Positions 37,633 to 47,002 of a stretch of 64,000 nucleotides of DNA are shown here, in pieces. Position 1 is the stretch's first letter. Each line of letters begins with the position of its first letter. The DNA is taken from NCBI GenBank assembly GCA_029263455.1, contig JAJCXM010000008.1:434001-498000 (forward strand). Direction: 5' to 3'. Origin of the DNA: Holophagae bacterium (GTDB lineage: Bacteria; Acidobacteriota; Holophagae; Acanthopleuribacterales; Acanthopleuribacteraceae). Both the position numbers and the translations under genes were made by a program. The notes under the pieces were generated by a model that saw only the letters and a program-made list of their open reading frames with translations, had not been told where the DNA came from and did no database searches.

Positions 37633-37863
37633 TTTTGATTCCTTTTATTCGTGTCTCCGATACTTGAGACGCTTCCGAATTATCGAGGATAATTGACAAC
37701 ATGAGAGGATATAGAGCAACCTGGATGCCAACAGGTTTGCCTTTTCTTTTGAAGTCCCCGAGCCATGTGCTATTGCTGGTATTGACCTCGTGTTTGTGGG
37801 TAGCCACAAAGTTGCAGATTAGCTGGTCGGCTCCCACTCGAAATGAATAAGCTTTGCTGTGAC

Positions 37864-39969
37864 TTATATGCCCGTTGTTTTACCCTCTATGCCATTCGTT
37901 TTGATACGTGTGACTGACGCAGCGTCCCTCGCGAACTTCAACGCCATCTGCCAGGCGTGTTTGGAACCAGCCTCGTTTAAGGCGTCGAGGTTCATGGCTC
38001 GGACCTCCCACGCTAGGCTGTAATTGGGTCGTAAGTCTAGGGCACGTTGTGCCAATCGGTTCGATTCCACATAGTCGCCCTGGTCATGGCGTATGACGGC
38101 CAAATTAAGCAAAGCTGGCGCGTAATAGGGCTGCTCAATGAGGAGTTGGCTGAATTGATGGTCGGCTGCCTGGGCTTCTCCTAGACGGTAGAGCAAGGTT
38201 GCGTAACCGTTGGCGGCAACGGTTTGGTCGGGCGACGATTCAAGAAGTTGCTCATACACCAGACGAGCGTCTTGGTATTGGCCGGAATCTTCTAGGAAAC
38301 GAGCCAGGAACAATTGAGTGGCCTGGTTCTTGGGATCGAGCTCTAAGGACCGCTTTAGGGCGTTGATGGCGCCATCGCTATCACCTTGCTGCAATAAATA
38401 GTCAATGGTCAACAGATGGGCAGCTACGTGATCGGGTGCTATATCGAGCAACTCTTTTAGCGTGCTCCCAAATTGCTCCCACTGGCCAAGGTTCTGGTAT
38501 GCGATTGCCAAAAACATGAGTAGGTATGTGTCTTTTTTGTCTAATTCTTTGGCATGCAGTAAGACAGGGACCGCCATCGCTGAGTTACCGGCCTCAATCA
38601 GTTGTTTGCCTTCATTCAACTCGCGGAAGGCATTAATCGCATGATAGGGGTCTGTGAGCTCTTTTTTGACGCCGCGCTGGACGTCTGATTGACCGAAATT
38701 CCCTACATAACCCAAAGAGGCAAGGCGGGCCAATTTTTCGGGAGAAATAACGCCCTCTTCGGCTTCAATATTGCCCTGATACTGGCTCCATGACTGCTTC
38801 AGCCTCGACTGCATAGCTTGGCTCTGCTGCGGTTCTTGTTTAATCAAATCTGATTGCTCGGCTGGGTCGGTCAAGGTGTGATAGAGCTTTGATGAGGGTG
38901 CATCTAAGTACATCCAGTCATCTTCGGTAAGCCTTTCGATGGGACTCCAGCCGTGCATCATAGCGCCATATAGAGACTCGGTTGGGATTGATCTACCGGC
39001 AACATAATCATCGTCGGTTGTGGGGAGCATCAATCCTTGCACCGCGTCAGGAACGCGGATGCCCAAGCGCTCCAGTACTGTAGGCATCACGTCCACAGAG
39101 CACACGGGTTTAGTAACCCTCTTTGCTTTATTCTGGCGTGGGTCACGTACAATCAATGGAACACGGACGGTGGATGAGTAGAGCAACAAGGCATGGGTTA
39201 ATTCACCGTGGTCGCCAAGTCCTTCTCCATGGTCCGCCATCATCACCACCAGCGTATTCTCCCAAAGACCTTGTTGCTTAAGTTGCTGGACCAATTGTCC
39301 AATCGCTTCATCCATTAGCGCGATTTCTCCATCGTATGGCTGATTCTGATAAATCTCGCGATAGGGAGACGGCGGGTTGTAGGGTTGGTGCGGATCAAAA
39401 AAATGTGTCCATGCGAAGAAAGGGCGGCGTCTGTCTCTCTGATTCAACCAGTTTAAGGCCGGGCTAACCACGTCAGGTGCTGAACGTTCATCATAGAATC
39501 CTCGCAAGAGCGGGTGCTTGCCTTCTTCCAAACTGGACGGGTACGAGTCATCATAATGCTGGAAACCCTGATCAATTCCGGTTTGCGAATCGAGCGGGAA
39601 GGCGGCCACAAAGGCGGCTGTATCGTAACCGTTGTCGGCCAAGACTTCAGCGAGCGTCTCCAATTGGGCTGCGACATAAAACCCGTTGTTCTCGTGTACC
39701 CCGTGATAGTTAGGGTAGGTGCCGGTCATAATTGAAGTGTGTGCCGGTAAGGTGATCGGTACAGGGGTGTAGCAACGGTCGTATACCGTGCCTTCTTGCG
39801 CAATGCGGTCGATATTAGGCGTGGAAATAGCCTCGTATCCATAACAGCCCAAATGGTCTGCCCGTGTGGTGTCCATCGTTATCAGCAGTATGTTAAGCGC
39901 TGGTTGACTACGACAGGTTCCCGTTACGATTAGAACCAGCAATAACAAAATGGCTTGCGCCCATTTCAT
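37864..39969 (-). CDS. Sulfatase-fold (alkaline phosphatase superfamily) enzyme with TPR repeats
   Basis: The 701-aa protein starts at an ATG overlapping the parvulin gene stop by ATGA and has a lipid- or membrane-type leader (MKWAQAILLLLVLIVTGTCRS). Residues ~25-400 form the sulfatase/phosphodiesterase fold: NILLITMDTTRADHLG, HGVHENNGF, and MMADHGEGLGDHGE for metals. The position of the formylglycine Cys/Ser is threonine in ITLPAHTSIMTG, and the Arg that follows in sulfatases is His. Classic sulfatase activity is therefore unlikely; a Thr nucleophile suggests phosphate or phosphonate ester chemistry. Residues ~440-690 are TPR helices. It is cotranscribed with the parvulin lipoprotein. Confidence 0.85.
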   Translation of the reverse strand: MKWAQAILLLLVLIVTGTCRSQPALNILLITMDTTRADHLGCYGYEAISTPNIDRIAQEGTVYDRCYTPVPITLPAHTSIMTGTYPNYHGVHENNGFYVAAQLETLAEVLADNGYDTAAFVAAFPLDSQTGIDQGFQHYDDSYPSSLEEGKHPLLRGFYDERSAPDVVSPALNWLNQRDRRRPFFAWTHFFDPHQPYNPPSPYREIYQNQPYDGEIALMDEAIGQLVQQLKQQGLWENTLVVMMADHGEGLGDHGELTHALLLYSSTVRVPLIVRDPRQNKAKRVTKPVCSVDVMPTVLERLGIRVPDAVQGLMLPTTDDDYVAGRSIPTESLYGAMMHGWSPIERLTEDDWMYLDAPSSKLYHTLTDPAEQSDLIKQEPQQSQAMQSRLKQSWSQYQGNIEAEEGVISPEKLARLASLGYVGNFGQSDVQRGVKKELTDPYHAINAFRELNEGKQLIEAGNSAMAVPVLLHAKELDKKDTYLLMFLAIAYQNLGQWEQFGSTLKELLDIAPDHVAAHLLTIDYLLQQGDSDGAINALKRSLELDPKNQATQLFLARFLEDSGQYQDARLVYEQLLESSPDQTVAANGYATLLYRLGEAQAADHQFSQLLIEQPYYAPALLNLAVIRHDQGDYVESNRLAQRALDLRPNYSLAWEVRAMNLDALNEAGSKHAWQMALKFARDAASVTRIKTNGIEGKTTGI

Positions 39970-41600
39970 TGAGCCAACTCGCTCGCTTGTGGAACCCTAA
40001 CTAGTTTAAAGCCAGACTGCGCCAAAAAAGTTTGCTGAAATTCCTCTTCCAGCGATCTGATGTTGGCTTGCAGGTACGCCTGGCGGACTTTATCGACAAC
40101 GTCCTCGAATGGCAAAACGGATGCTGCCGATTTTGAGACGACCTTGATGATCGCGAATCCGCCACGTAGCAGGCGCTCGTCGGCCGAAATCACTTTGTCC
40201 GTACAGAAAACGGGATCACTTGTTTCACCTTCGTTTAAGTTCAGAATGGCTTTATAGATTTCTGGATGAAGGCGCGACCATTCTCGTGGCGTGAGCGATC
40301 CCAAGTTGCCTCCAGATTCGGCATTGGGTCCGATGGATATTTGCTGGGCTAACTCGGCGAAGGATGCGCCAGCACGCAAGTCCGAAACACGGGGTTCTAA
40401 TGACTGTTGGGTGGCGAAACTGTCCGTGCCCTTGGCGACAAAAATAAGCTGGATTTCAGCTGATTCCGGTTTGCCAAAACCTGAGGGGCTGGCGTCATAG
40501 AAAGAGCGGAAGCGTTCAGGTTTGATGCCCTCCATGAAGGTGTTGAATTTTTCAGAGAAGGCTTCGGTAAGGATTTCGTTTTCGACCGCGCGTTCAACTT
40601 GTTGCTGTAATGCATCTGTTAGCTGGCCTAGTGATTTACCCTCTTCGGCTAGGATCAGTTGTTGGACAATCCAAACGTCCATGTCATTTGCCGCCATTGC
40701 AGGTGCGCGCTTTATGACGAAATTTCGATCCAGAGACCAGGTTTCAGATGACCATGAGTTTTCGTCCGTCACTATTTGAAAAGTGGCGTGACGGTTTTCA
40801 AAAAAGGCCTGAAGGATTTGGCTTCGTTGCTGCGTGTCCCATTCTTGTTGTATGCGTTTTAAAGCTGCCGGTTGATCAAATTCGGGAGATATCTTTCGTT
40901 CCAATTTGAAGATGTGAAGACCGGTCCTGGTGGTCACCACATCGCTAACTGCGCCTTCTGATAAGCGATCCAGTATTTCGAAAAGGTTGGGGTCCAGATC
41001 GATTCTGCGATTGTTTTCAACTAGACCACCGGACGCCGCATCAGCTGATTGTGAATGGGTCTTTACCAGTTGCACAAAGTCTTCACCGTTTCTAGCCTGA
41101 CTGACTATGTCTTCAGCCTGAGCTTTAGCTTCTGCGACGGTCTTGAATTTCAGTTTTTTGTCGGTTCTAAGAAGAATATGTCGAAAATTATAGAAAGTGA
41201 CCTTCTCGTTCTGGGCGCTCATGAAAGCCAGCCTCTCGGCTTGCCATGCTTCGTCAATAGGTTCTGTGGTCGCACCAATTTGTGCGCGCACAGTTTGAGC
41301 CAAACGAAGAACAATCGCCCAGGTCTGCCGATTTCTTGCGTCAATACTCTGAAGTTTCTCCATGACGACGGGGTCTGCTTTAAGCGCATGGCTGACGGCC
41401 AGATTCTTGATTTGTTTCTCAAGCCAAACTGGGTGAGATTCATTGCTTGGGCGCACACGATTTGCTTCTGGCAACAAGCGAATGTAGCTATCCAGATCGC
41501 TAACCTCGATCGTGCCCGCTTGATGGACGGCAATCGTCTGGGAGTCGAAGCCACCGCAGGCTGACAATAATGTCAAACAAGACACCGCAAAAATACGCAT
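39966..41600 (-). CDS. Lipoprotein with two parvulin-type PPIase domains (SurA/PpiD-like)
   Basis: The 544-aa protein has a lipobox (LTLLSAC, Cys15), so it is anchored to a membrane facing the periplasm. Its first parvulin domain (~140-260) shows FRHILLRTD, SADAASGGLVENN and GLHIFKLERK; its second (~375-510) shows IQLIFVAKG, ESGGNLGSLTPRE and GFAIIKVV. An N-terminal helical region resembles the SurA chaperone part. Two PPIase domains plus a chaperone core fit folding of outer-membrane or secreted proteins, of which this region has many. It is cotranscribed with the sulfatase-fold gene. Confidence 0.85.
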   Translation of the reverse strand: MRIFAVSCLTLLSACGGFDSQTIAVHQAGTIEVSDLDSYIRLLPEANRVRPSNESHPVWLEKQIKNLAVSHALKADPVVMEKLQSIDARNRQTWAIVLRLAQTVRAQIGATTEPIDEAWQAERLAFMSAQNEKVTFYNFRHILLRTDKKLKFKTVAEAKAQAEDIVSQARNGEDFVQLVKTHSQSADAASGGLVENNRRIDLDPNLFEILDRLSEGAVSDVVTTRTGLHIFKLERKISPEFDQPAALKRIQQEWDTQQRSQILQAFFENRHATFQIVTDENSWSSETWSLDRNFVIKRAPAMAANDMDVWIVQQLILAEEGKSLGQLTDALQQQVERAVENEILTEAFSEKFNTFMEGIKPERFRSFYDASPSGFGKPESAEIQLIFVAKGTDSFATQQSLEPRVSDLRAGASFAELAQQISIGPNAESGGNLGSLTPREWSRLHPEIYKAILNLNEGETSDPVFCTDKVISADERLLRGGFAIIKVVSKSAASVLPFEDVVDKVRQAYLQANIRSLEEEFQQTFLAQSGFKLVRVPQASELAQ

Positions 41601-41695
41601 GGGACTCCGTGAATCTACTTTTTGTTCATGTCATCAATGCGTTTAAGTATAGGCAAATTCTCTCGACCTTGAAACTAAGATCGTTTCGATCTAGC

Positions 41696-41724
41696 TTGAA
41701 AACGGGCTCGCTAATCCATATGTT
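41696..41724 (+). promoter_or_regulatory. Putative sigma-70-type promoter of the Gly/Ala/Pro-rich gene
   Basis: TTGAAA (41696-41701) and TATGTT (41719-41724) are 17 bp apart, close to the sigma-70 consensus, and lie 46 bp before the ATG at 41771. A GATCG/CGATC inverted repeat lies just upstream (~41679-41691). Confidence 0.5.
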
Positions 41725-41770
41725 AGACTGTGAACACTAAATAAAACCTTTGTTTGCTGAGGATGCCATT

Positions 41771-42604
41771 ATGTTGAATAAAACCCTCGTTGCTTGTTGT
41801 GCCTTATTTGCTTTGAGCTTCTTTGTTTGGGGTCAGAGCGCGGTTCAGGTCAAGGGCAAGGCCGCCACCGGCAAACACAGTGTAGAACTCATGGACCGAG
41901 GTGCACCTGCTAAGCAGGCCGCTCAGCCTGGCGGCGGTCCGACGGGCCCGATCCCCATATTCGTAGCCGGAGGCTCGCCCACCGCAATAGCTGCTGGAGC
42001 TCCAGCTGCAGGCGCATTCCCGGGCACAGGACTGGGCGGATTCTTTGGGAATCTTTTCCCACCAGGGCCGGGTTACCCACCTAGTTTCCTAACAGGTGGT
42101 ACGGCATCTGGTTTCGTCATTACCGGTGCCTATGCTTGGCATTCTCCCTTCACAGCGGCAGGTGCCCCCGGTGGTTCATTGTCTCGTAACTTGGTTGCCG
42201 CTGCGGCTGCGATCCCTACTTCTCCGTTCGCCCCGGCAGCTACGGGTGGCTTTGTGGCGGTTACCGTTTCAGCGGGAGCCCCTGGACCAGCTGGTATTGT
42301 GGGCGGACCCGGTGTGATCGTTCCGACGCCAGGACTTGCGATTGGATTAGCTTTCCCGGCTTGCTTCTGCGGCATGGCGGCAGGGGGACCTGGGTTCGTA
42401 ACCGGCTGGCCTGGCAATGGACTTGGTGCCTCTTTGCCTCCAGCCTCGGGTAATCCGCCATTGAGAGTTGGTTTTTTCCCACCCTTCTTTGCGCCCGGTA
42501 GCCCACTTTTTACGACAGCTGCACCACCTCAGAATTTCATTGCAGGCTGTTTTGCGGCCGGAGCCACCACGCCGGTTGAATTGCAAAATTTCAGTATTGA
42601 GTGA
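41771..42604 (+). CDS. Secreted Gly/Ala/Pro/Phe-rich low-complexity protein
   Basis: ATG 41771 has GAGG 9 nt upstream and starts a signal peptide (MLNKTLVACCALFALSFFVWGQ). The mature ~255 residues are almost wholly Gly, Ala, Pro and Phe with few charges (GGSPTAIAAGAPAAGAFPGT; PFFAPGSPLF), plus an isolated Cys pair (CFCG) and a C-terminal VELQNFSIE. There is no recognised domain. The composition recalls structural or matrix proteins that self-assemble. The alternative reading frames here are also open because of the high GC at codon positions, but only this one has a promoter, ribosome site and signal peptide. Confidence 0.65.
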   Translation: MLNKTLVACCALFALSFFVWGQSAVQVKGKAATGKHSVELMDRGAPAKQAAQPGGGPTGPIPIFVAGGSPTAIAAGAPAAGAFPGTGLGGFFGNLFPPGPGYPPSFLTGGTASGFVITGAYAWHSPFTAAGAPGGSLSRNLVAAAAAIPTSPFAPAATGGFVAVTVSAGAPGPAGIVGGPGVIVPTPGLAIGLAFPACFCGMAAGGPGFVTGWPGNGLGASLPPASGNPPLRVGFFPPFFAPGSPLFTTAAPPQNFIAGCFAAGATTPVELQNFSIE

Positions 42605-42753
42605 TCTGAATAGTCATCTCTGAAGATTAGTCAGCGCCATCGTTTAGGTTGGCGTCGATACATACCTCTTTGCCACCAACTTGGCTTCGACGTTTCGAGA
42701 AGCTGTTACATAGCACGCTTCAAGCATCATGCTGCAAGCTTCAAGAGTGTGAG

Positions 42754-42884
42754 TCTGGCTTCCAGCCAGAGGTTCTAAACCTTTTGTTTTCAGACTACAA
42801 CAAAAACGAGCGGATTTCGAGTGGACAGGAGTAACGAATAAAGTTACCTATGAGACAACCCCTACCAGCCAGAGATTTTAAACC
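42754..42884. repeat. Imperfect ~35-bp intergenic direct repeat with hairpin
   Basis: CCAGCCAGAGGTTCTAAACC (42762-42781) recurs as CCAGCCAGAGATTTTAAACC (42865-42884), with similarity continuing into the T-rich bases that follow. The first copy also closes a hairpin, TCTGGCT (42754-42760) with AGCCAGA (42764-42770). It may be a remnant of a short interspersed repeat. The first hairpin and following TTTTGTTTT could also terminate the upstream gene. The other bases of 42605-42947 show nothing else. Confidence 0.4.
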
Positions 42885-42947
42885 GATTATTTTAGATGGC
42901 CACAGCAATGCACGTTTGAGCGTTGGCTCAACTGGTCATTTGAACGT

Positions 42948-45251
42948 TCAAGGAACCATGCAATTGACATGAGCGATCAAAGCCAAAACGTCAGGGGACG
43001 GCCAAGCCGCCAGGTCGGATTGATAGGCTGCGCCGAGGCAGTCACCGTCAGGGATGCGACCGATTCTTAATCCGTTACCGAAACTGGTCACCCATATCTC
43101 GTTGTTGTCATAGGGATTGAAAAAGACACGTTCCGGCTGGCGGAACGGATAATTGAGAACTGGTTCAAAGATTGGCGCTGGGTCGGTGAAGTTAGCGCTT
43201 GTCCACAATCCTTCCGTTTCAGAAGTCACGTAAACACGAGCTCCATCTAATGGGTCGATTGTGGCGCTGCTAATGCGGTCCGAATCAAGGATACGCTGCC
43301 AGGTCTGACCACGATCGCTGGTCTTGTACAAGCCGCCCTTGTTGTTGGGCGGCCCACCCCAACCGCTCCAAACGCCCGCATACCAAGTATTCTGCGTCAC
43401 ATCGTGCGGATCGATGATGATGTCTTTGGTGTAATACACCATATCCGGATCTGTGCGATCTAACCATGAAGCGCCACCGTCTGTGCTGACAAAAACACCG
43501 GAACTCGCCGTAAACGCACCCCCTGCGCTCCGGCGTGCGCAGTAACTGGCAACAAGCGTCCCGTCATTTAAGACACAAATATTGAAAGGGTGACCTTCCG
43601 TTCGTGGTGGACTCGCTAACCGTGACCAACCCGCCCCTGGATTATTGATGTTGTACTGGTAAATATCACCGTCAGTGCCATGTACGACAGCCGCAAATAA
43701 TAGGGCTGGTTGGCTTGGATCACTAGTCACCCAAATGACCGGGTGATTGAAATCGTGCAACGTCGTCCAAGTAGCGCCATTGTCTTGAGATTGCAGAACG
43801 GAGCCATCACCGCCGTCGATGCGGCTATCTTGGAGATAGGGTGTTTGATATAGGTCGTGGACGGATGATGTGGCAGCATATATGAATCCGTTGCCAGCGT
43901 TGCGTTCGGCTCGGTACATGGTATTGAGTGTGTGACCGCTGTAGTCGAACGACCAACTGTCGCCGCCATCCTGCGATCTAATACCGCGAATATCGGTAAA
44001 CGACGCGAAAATGTCGTCGGCCGAAGACCAACACAAGCCCCAAACGGAAGTGTTTTCAAGGCCATTGCCTTGATAGTACTGTCCGGGCGGCGTCGACGAT
44101 CCTGCAGGGTTGGCGCTGGATGGATCCACATAGGTTTGCCGCCAGCTTACACCGCCGTCATCGGACAAATGGAGGAAACCAAAATCGCTGAAGGCTAAGA
44201 GGTTGGCGTCCTGATCAGCGACATCAAACCCAAAAACGATTTCTGCGTATCCCCATCCGCGATCACCGCCATCCCCGCACCAACCAGTGCTGATGTTGTT
44301 GTTGTCTTGGGTTTGCAGCATCTGCGTCCAGTTTTGTCCACCATCAAGCGTTCGATAGATGATGGGCACACCGGACGCGTTGCCGCCAGCCAAGTAAGCG
44401 ATATCGATATCAGCAAGGGGGCCGCGTACAAAAAAGGGATGATCGCCCGCAATTATTCCGGTGGTTGAAACGGTCCACGCAGTGGTGACACCCACGTCTA
44501 AACGATAAACAGACGCGTAGCCCCAATGATCATCGCCAGCCACACCGGCGTAGACGTCGCCGCGTGCCATAGTCACGGCAAACAGGCGCACTTGACCGCC
44601 TTCTTTAGCGGCGCTGAAGGATACGATGGCTTCACTACCAGGGATGCCGGTGAATCCAGCGGCGGCAAAACTAAGACCGCCATCATTGCTAACCAGCACG
44701 CCTTGATTGCTACCTACGTAGATATCGTCTCCATCAAAGAAAGCGCCACCCACGTGTAAACCTGCACCGTCGCCTGTGGTGAATCGGTTGTTGAAGCTAG
44801 TGCCGCCATCGTTCGAAAAATAAAGGCTCACGTAGTCAGTCACGAAAAGACGATCCGTCCTGCTGGGATCAGCCTTTAGGCTAAAGGCCTCGCCTGAAGT
44901 TGGATCAGCCGCCAGCAAAGACCATGTAGTTCCACCGTCCGTGCTTTGTGAGGGTCGTGTTAGATCAGCTCTTGTATCTAGGCTAAAAAGGAGATTAGGG
45001 TTACTGGTGAAAGCAACTTCGGTGGGTCTATTACCTTGGATTTGCGAGAATGGAATCATCTCCCAAGTTAATCCGAGATTATCCGTTTTAAATAACTCAG
45101 ACATGTCACAAGCCAGGAAGAGTTCTGACGAATTGTGGGGACTGAAACTAGGCGAAAATAGGGAGCCACCGCCGCCAACACCAACGGACCGCCACTCTGT
45201 GGGCACTTGCGCCATTGAGCAGCATGCTAAGAAACACATAAAGAAACGCAT
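42948..45251 (-). CDS. Secreted BNR-repeat/GH74-like beta-propeller protein with short C-terminal Cys tail
   Basis: ATG 45251 has GAAGGTG just upstream; GTG 45257 is an alternative. The 767-aa protein has a signal peptide (MRFFMCFLACCSMAQV). Many BNR/Asp-box turns (STDGGTTWS, SNDGGTSFN, SDDGGVSWR, SQDGGDSWS, STDGGASWL, TSDRGQTWQ) indicate a double seven-bladed propeller as in GH74 xyloglucanases, sialidases or VPS10-like domains. GH74 catalytic aspartates cannot be assigned with certainty. The last ~30 residues (CLGAAYQSDLAAWP, then DVLALIAHVNC) resemble the tail of the neighbouring metalloprotease. The gene is divergent from that protease. Confidence 0.8.
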   Translation of the reverse strand: MRFFMCFLACCSMAQVPTEWRSVGVGGGGSLFSPSFSPHNSSELFLACDMSELFKTDNLGLTWEMIPFSQIQGNRPTEVAFTSNPNLLFSLDTRADLTRPSQSTDGGTTWSLLAADPTSGEAFSLKADPSRTDRLFVTDYVSLYFSNDGGTSFNNRFTTGDGAGLHVGGAFFDGDDIYVGSNQGVLVSNDGGLSFAAAGFTGIPGSEAIVSFSAAKEGGQVRLFAVTMARGDVYAGVAGDDHWGYASVYRLDVGVTTAWTVSTTGIIAGDHPFFVRGPLADIDIAYLAGGNASGVPIIYRTLDGGQNWTQMLQTQDNNNISTGWCGDGGDRGWGYAEIVFGFDVADQDANLLAFSDFGFLHLSDDGGVSWRQTYVDPSSANPAGSSTPPGQYYQGNGLENTSVWGLCWSSADDIFASFTDIRGIRSQDGGDSWSFDYSGHTLNTMYRAERNAGNGFIYAATSSVHDLYQTPYLQDSRIDGGDGSVLQSQDNGATWTTLHDFNHPVIWVTSDPSQPALLFAAVVHGTDGDIYQYNINNPGAGWSRLASPPRTEGHPFNICVLNDGTLVASYCARRSAGGAFTASSGVFVSTDGGASWLDRTDPDMVYYTKDIIIDPHDVTQNTWYAGVWSGWGGPPNNKGGLYKTSDRGQTWQRILDSDRISSATIDPLDGARVYVTSETEGLWTSANFTDPAPIFEPVLNYPFRQPERVFFNPYDNNEIWVTSFGNGLRIGRIPDGDCLGAAYQSDLAAWPSPDVLALIAHVNCMVP

Positions 45252-45451
45252 TTTCACCTTCGAACGACAAATGGCATAGCCGAGGGACCAGCTTTGTTAT
45301 ATGAAGTCTAGTCCTCTAGTCAAAGGCTTTCCAGCCAGGCCTCCGGTTTTTTTGGTGACTTGACGCACATAGTCGAGAGTTTCTTGTCGGTTCGACCACA
45401 TTTCCTGTGTATGTTAGAGGTTAGGCGTCGATTCGTGGGAGGGGCCAATCA

Positions 45452-46918
45452 ATGAAGATCTTTAGAACCGTTTTGTTTTTCGGAACTTTTGGGGCAATTA
45501 TGTTGTGCCCCACGGTATCGGCTCAAGATGTATTGACTGGTTGGTTCAGCGCTGTTCATGGCGATATGCAGCCTGGCGCCGAGCCCGAGCATCATATGAA
45601 GTATTTTTTGACCCTTGAAACAGGTGATGTTGTTCAACTTCACATACCTGAGGGTCTGTTATCGATTCTAGGGGATATTGAGGAGATACAAGGACAGTAC
45701 AGTGAAGTGGCGGGCCAAATCCATGCAGGAGTCCCCCAAGCAAGCTTGGATGTGGAAAGCCTGTTTTACGAGATGCCGAGGTTAAGAGGAGGTACGGTAC
45801 AAGGTTCGAAGCCTTGGATATCGATCCTAGTTAAATATTCAGATATCGCCTCCGAACCCGAGAACCTTGCCTTTTTCAATGGTATGTACGGCAGCTCCGT
45901 AGGCCAACTCAACCATTACTGGCAAGAAGTTTCATATCAAAACATAGATGTCCTTGGAAGTAGCTCCTCGGATTGGAGAGACTTGCCGCAACCGCAGACG
46001 TTTTATGCGCCCACGCCCGGTTCTGGCACCAGCGCGAATTTAACGGCTGTGTTCAACGATGCTATTGCCGCCCATGACCCTTTTGTGGATTTCACCAATG
46101 GTGGGACCGGCGGCTACGAAGGCATCAACATCATGATCAATGGCGTCTTGGACTGTTGCGCGTGGGGTGGCGGACGTTTTGCCACCATCGACGGCATTTC
46201 GAAATCGTGGCGTGTGACGTGGGACCCGCCTTGGGCCTTTGGCGACGAAGCCGTCATTGCTCACGAAATGGGTCATGGCTTTGGTCTGCCTCATTCCAAT
46301 AATTCCGATGGCGATGGTAATCCCTACGATAGCCCATGGGATGTGATGAGTTCAGCGACGGGCTATACCATGACCGACCCTACTTACGGAAAACTAGGCA
46401 AACACACCATTGCCTATCATAAGGACCGATTGGGCTGGATCGAGCCTGGCGAGAAGTTATTGATCGATACGCAAGGAATCTTCACCGTGGTTGTCGATCA
46501 TTTGGCGCTGGCTAGTACGCCCAATCTGCGTATGGTTCAAATCCCGATTGGCGGTAGCAGCAGCCATTACTACACCGTAGAAGTACGGGATCAAGCTGGA
46601 AATTATGACGGGAACCTGCCCGGTTTCGCCGTCATTATTCATGAAGTTTTGTCCGGTCGCAGTGAACCTGCATGGGTGGTAGATGGCGACGCCGTCCCAG
46701 CCAATTACGCGGATACGGAAGGCGTCATGTGGCGTGTTGGTGAGAAGTTCTCAGATCCCGCCAACGAAATTTCGGTTCGTGTCGATGCCGAAACTAGCAA
46801 CGGTTTTGAAATTACTGTAAGTACAATTTCTTGTGCCGACGCATTCTTGGCTGCCTTAAGCGACTGGCCAGGTAGTGAAGATGTGATTACGCTTTTGGAG
46901 CAACTCTTCTGCGATTAG
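45452..46918 (+). CDS. Secreted zinc metalloprotease (HExxHxxGxxH, M6-like)
   Basis: The 488-aa protein starts at ATG with GGGAGGGG ~8 nt upstream and a signal peptide ending near VSAQ. The zinc site is H271-E272-M-G-H275-G-F-G-L-P-H281, the elongated metzincin/M6-type motif, with a Met-turn candidate in SPWDVMSS. The region before it (IDVLGSSSSDWRDLPQ) is a prodomain or substrate-binding part; a beta-domain follows. The tail ISCADAFLAALSDWP then DVITLLEQLFC is similar to that of the divergent propeller gene. It is probably exported and degrades protein. The upstream 200 bp hold no promoter that I can define. Confidence 0.85.
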   Translation: MKIFRTVLFFGTFGAIMLCPTVSAQDVLTGWFSAVHGDMQPGAEPEHHMKYFLTLETGDVVQLHIPEGLLSILGDIEEIQGQYSEVAGQIHAGVPQASLDVESLFYEMPRLRGGTVQGSKPWISILVKYSDIASEPENLAFFNGMYGSSVGQLNHYWQEVSYQNIDVLGSSSSDWRDLPQPQTFYAPTPGSGTSANLTAVFNDAIAAHDPFVDFTNGGTGGYEGINIMINGVLDCCAWGGGRFATIDGISKSWRVTWDPPWAFGDEAVIAHEMGHGFGLPHSNNSDGDGNPYDSPWDVMSSATGYTMTDPTYGKLGKHTIAYHKDRLGWIEPGEKLLIDTQGIFTVVVDHLALASTPNLRMVQIPIGGSSSHYYTVEVRDQAGNYDGNLPGFAVIIHEVLSGRSEPAWVVDGDAVPANYADTEGVMWRVGEKFSDPANEISVRVDAETSNGFEITVSTISCADAFLAALSDWPGSEDVITLLEQLFCD

Positions 46919-47002
46919 AACATGCCCCTTTCGATCTGCGGTTGCTATGCCAGTCAGAGTACGTGTTAAATTGCGGCTCTTGTCATGTGCCTGCGATGAA
47001 AT

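Noticed and set aside
37633-37837. 71-aa GTG-started frame between the C25-like and sulfatase-fold genes
   Set aside because: No ribosome site, no recognisable features, and it overlaps the next gene's start.
42130-42586. Open frames antisense to the Gly/Ala/Pro-rich gene
   Set aside because: They mirror the skewed composition of the coding strand and lack start signals.
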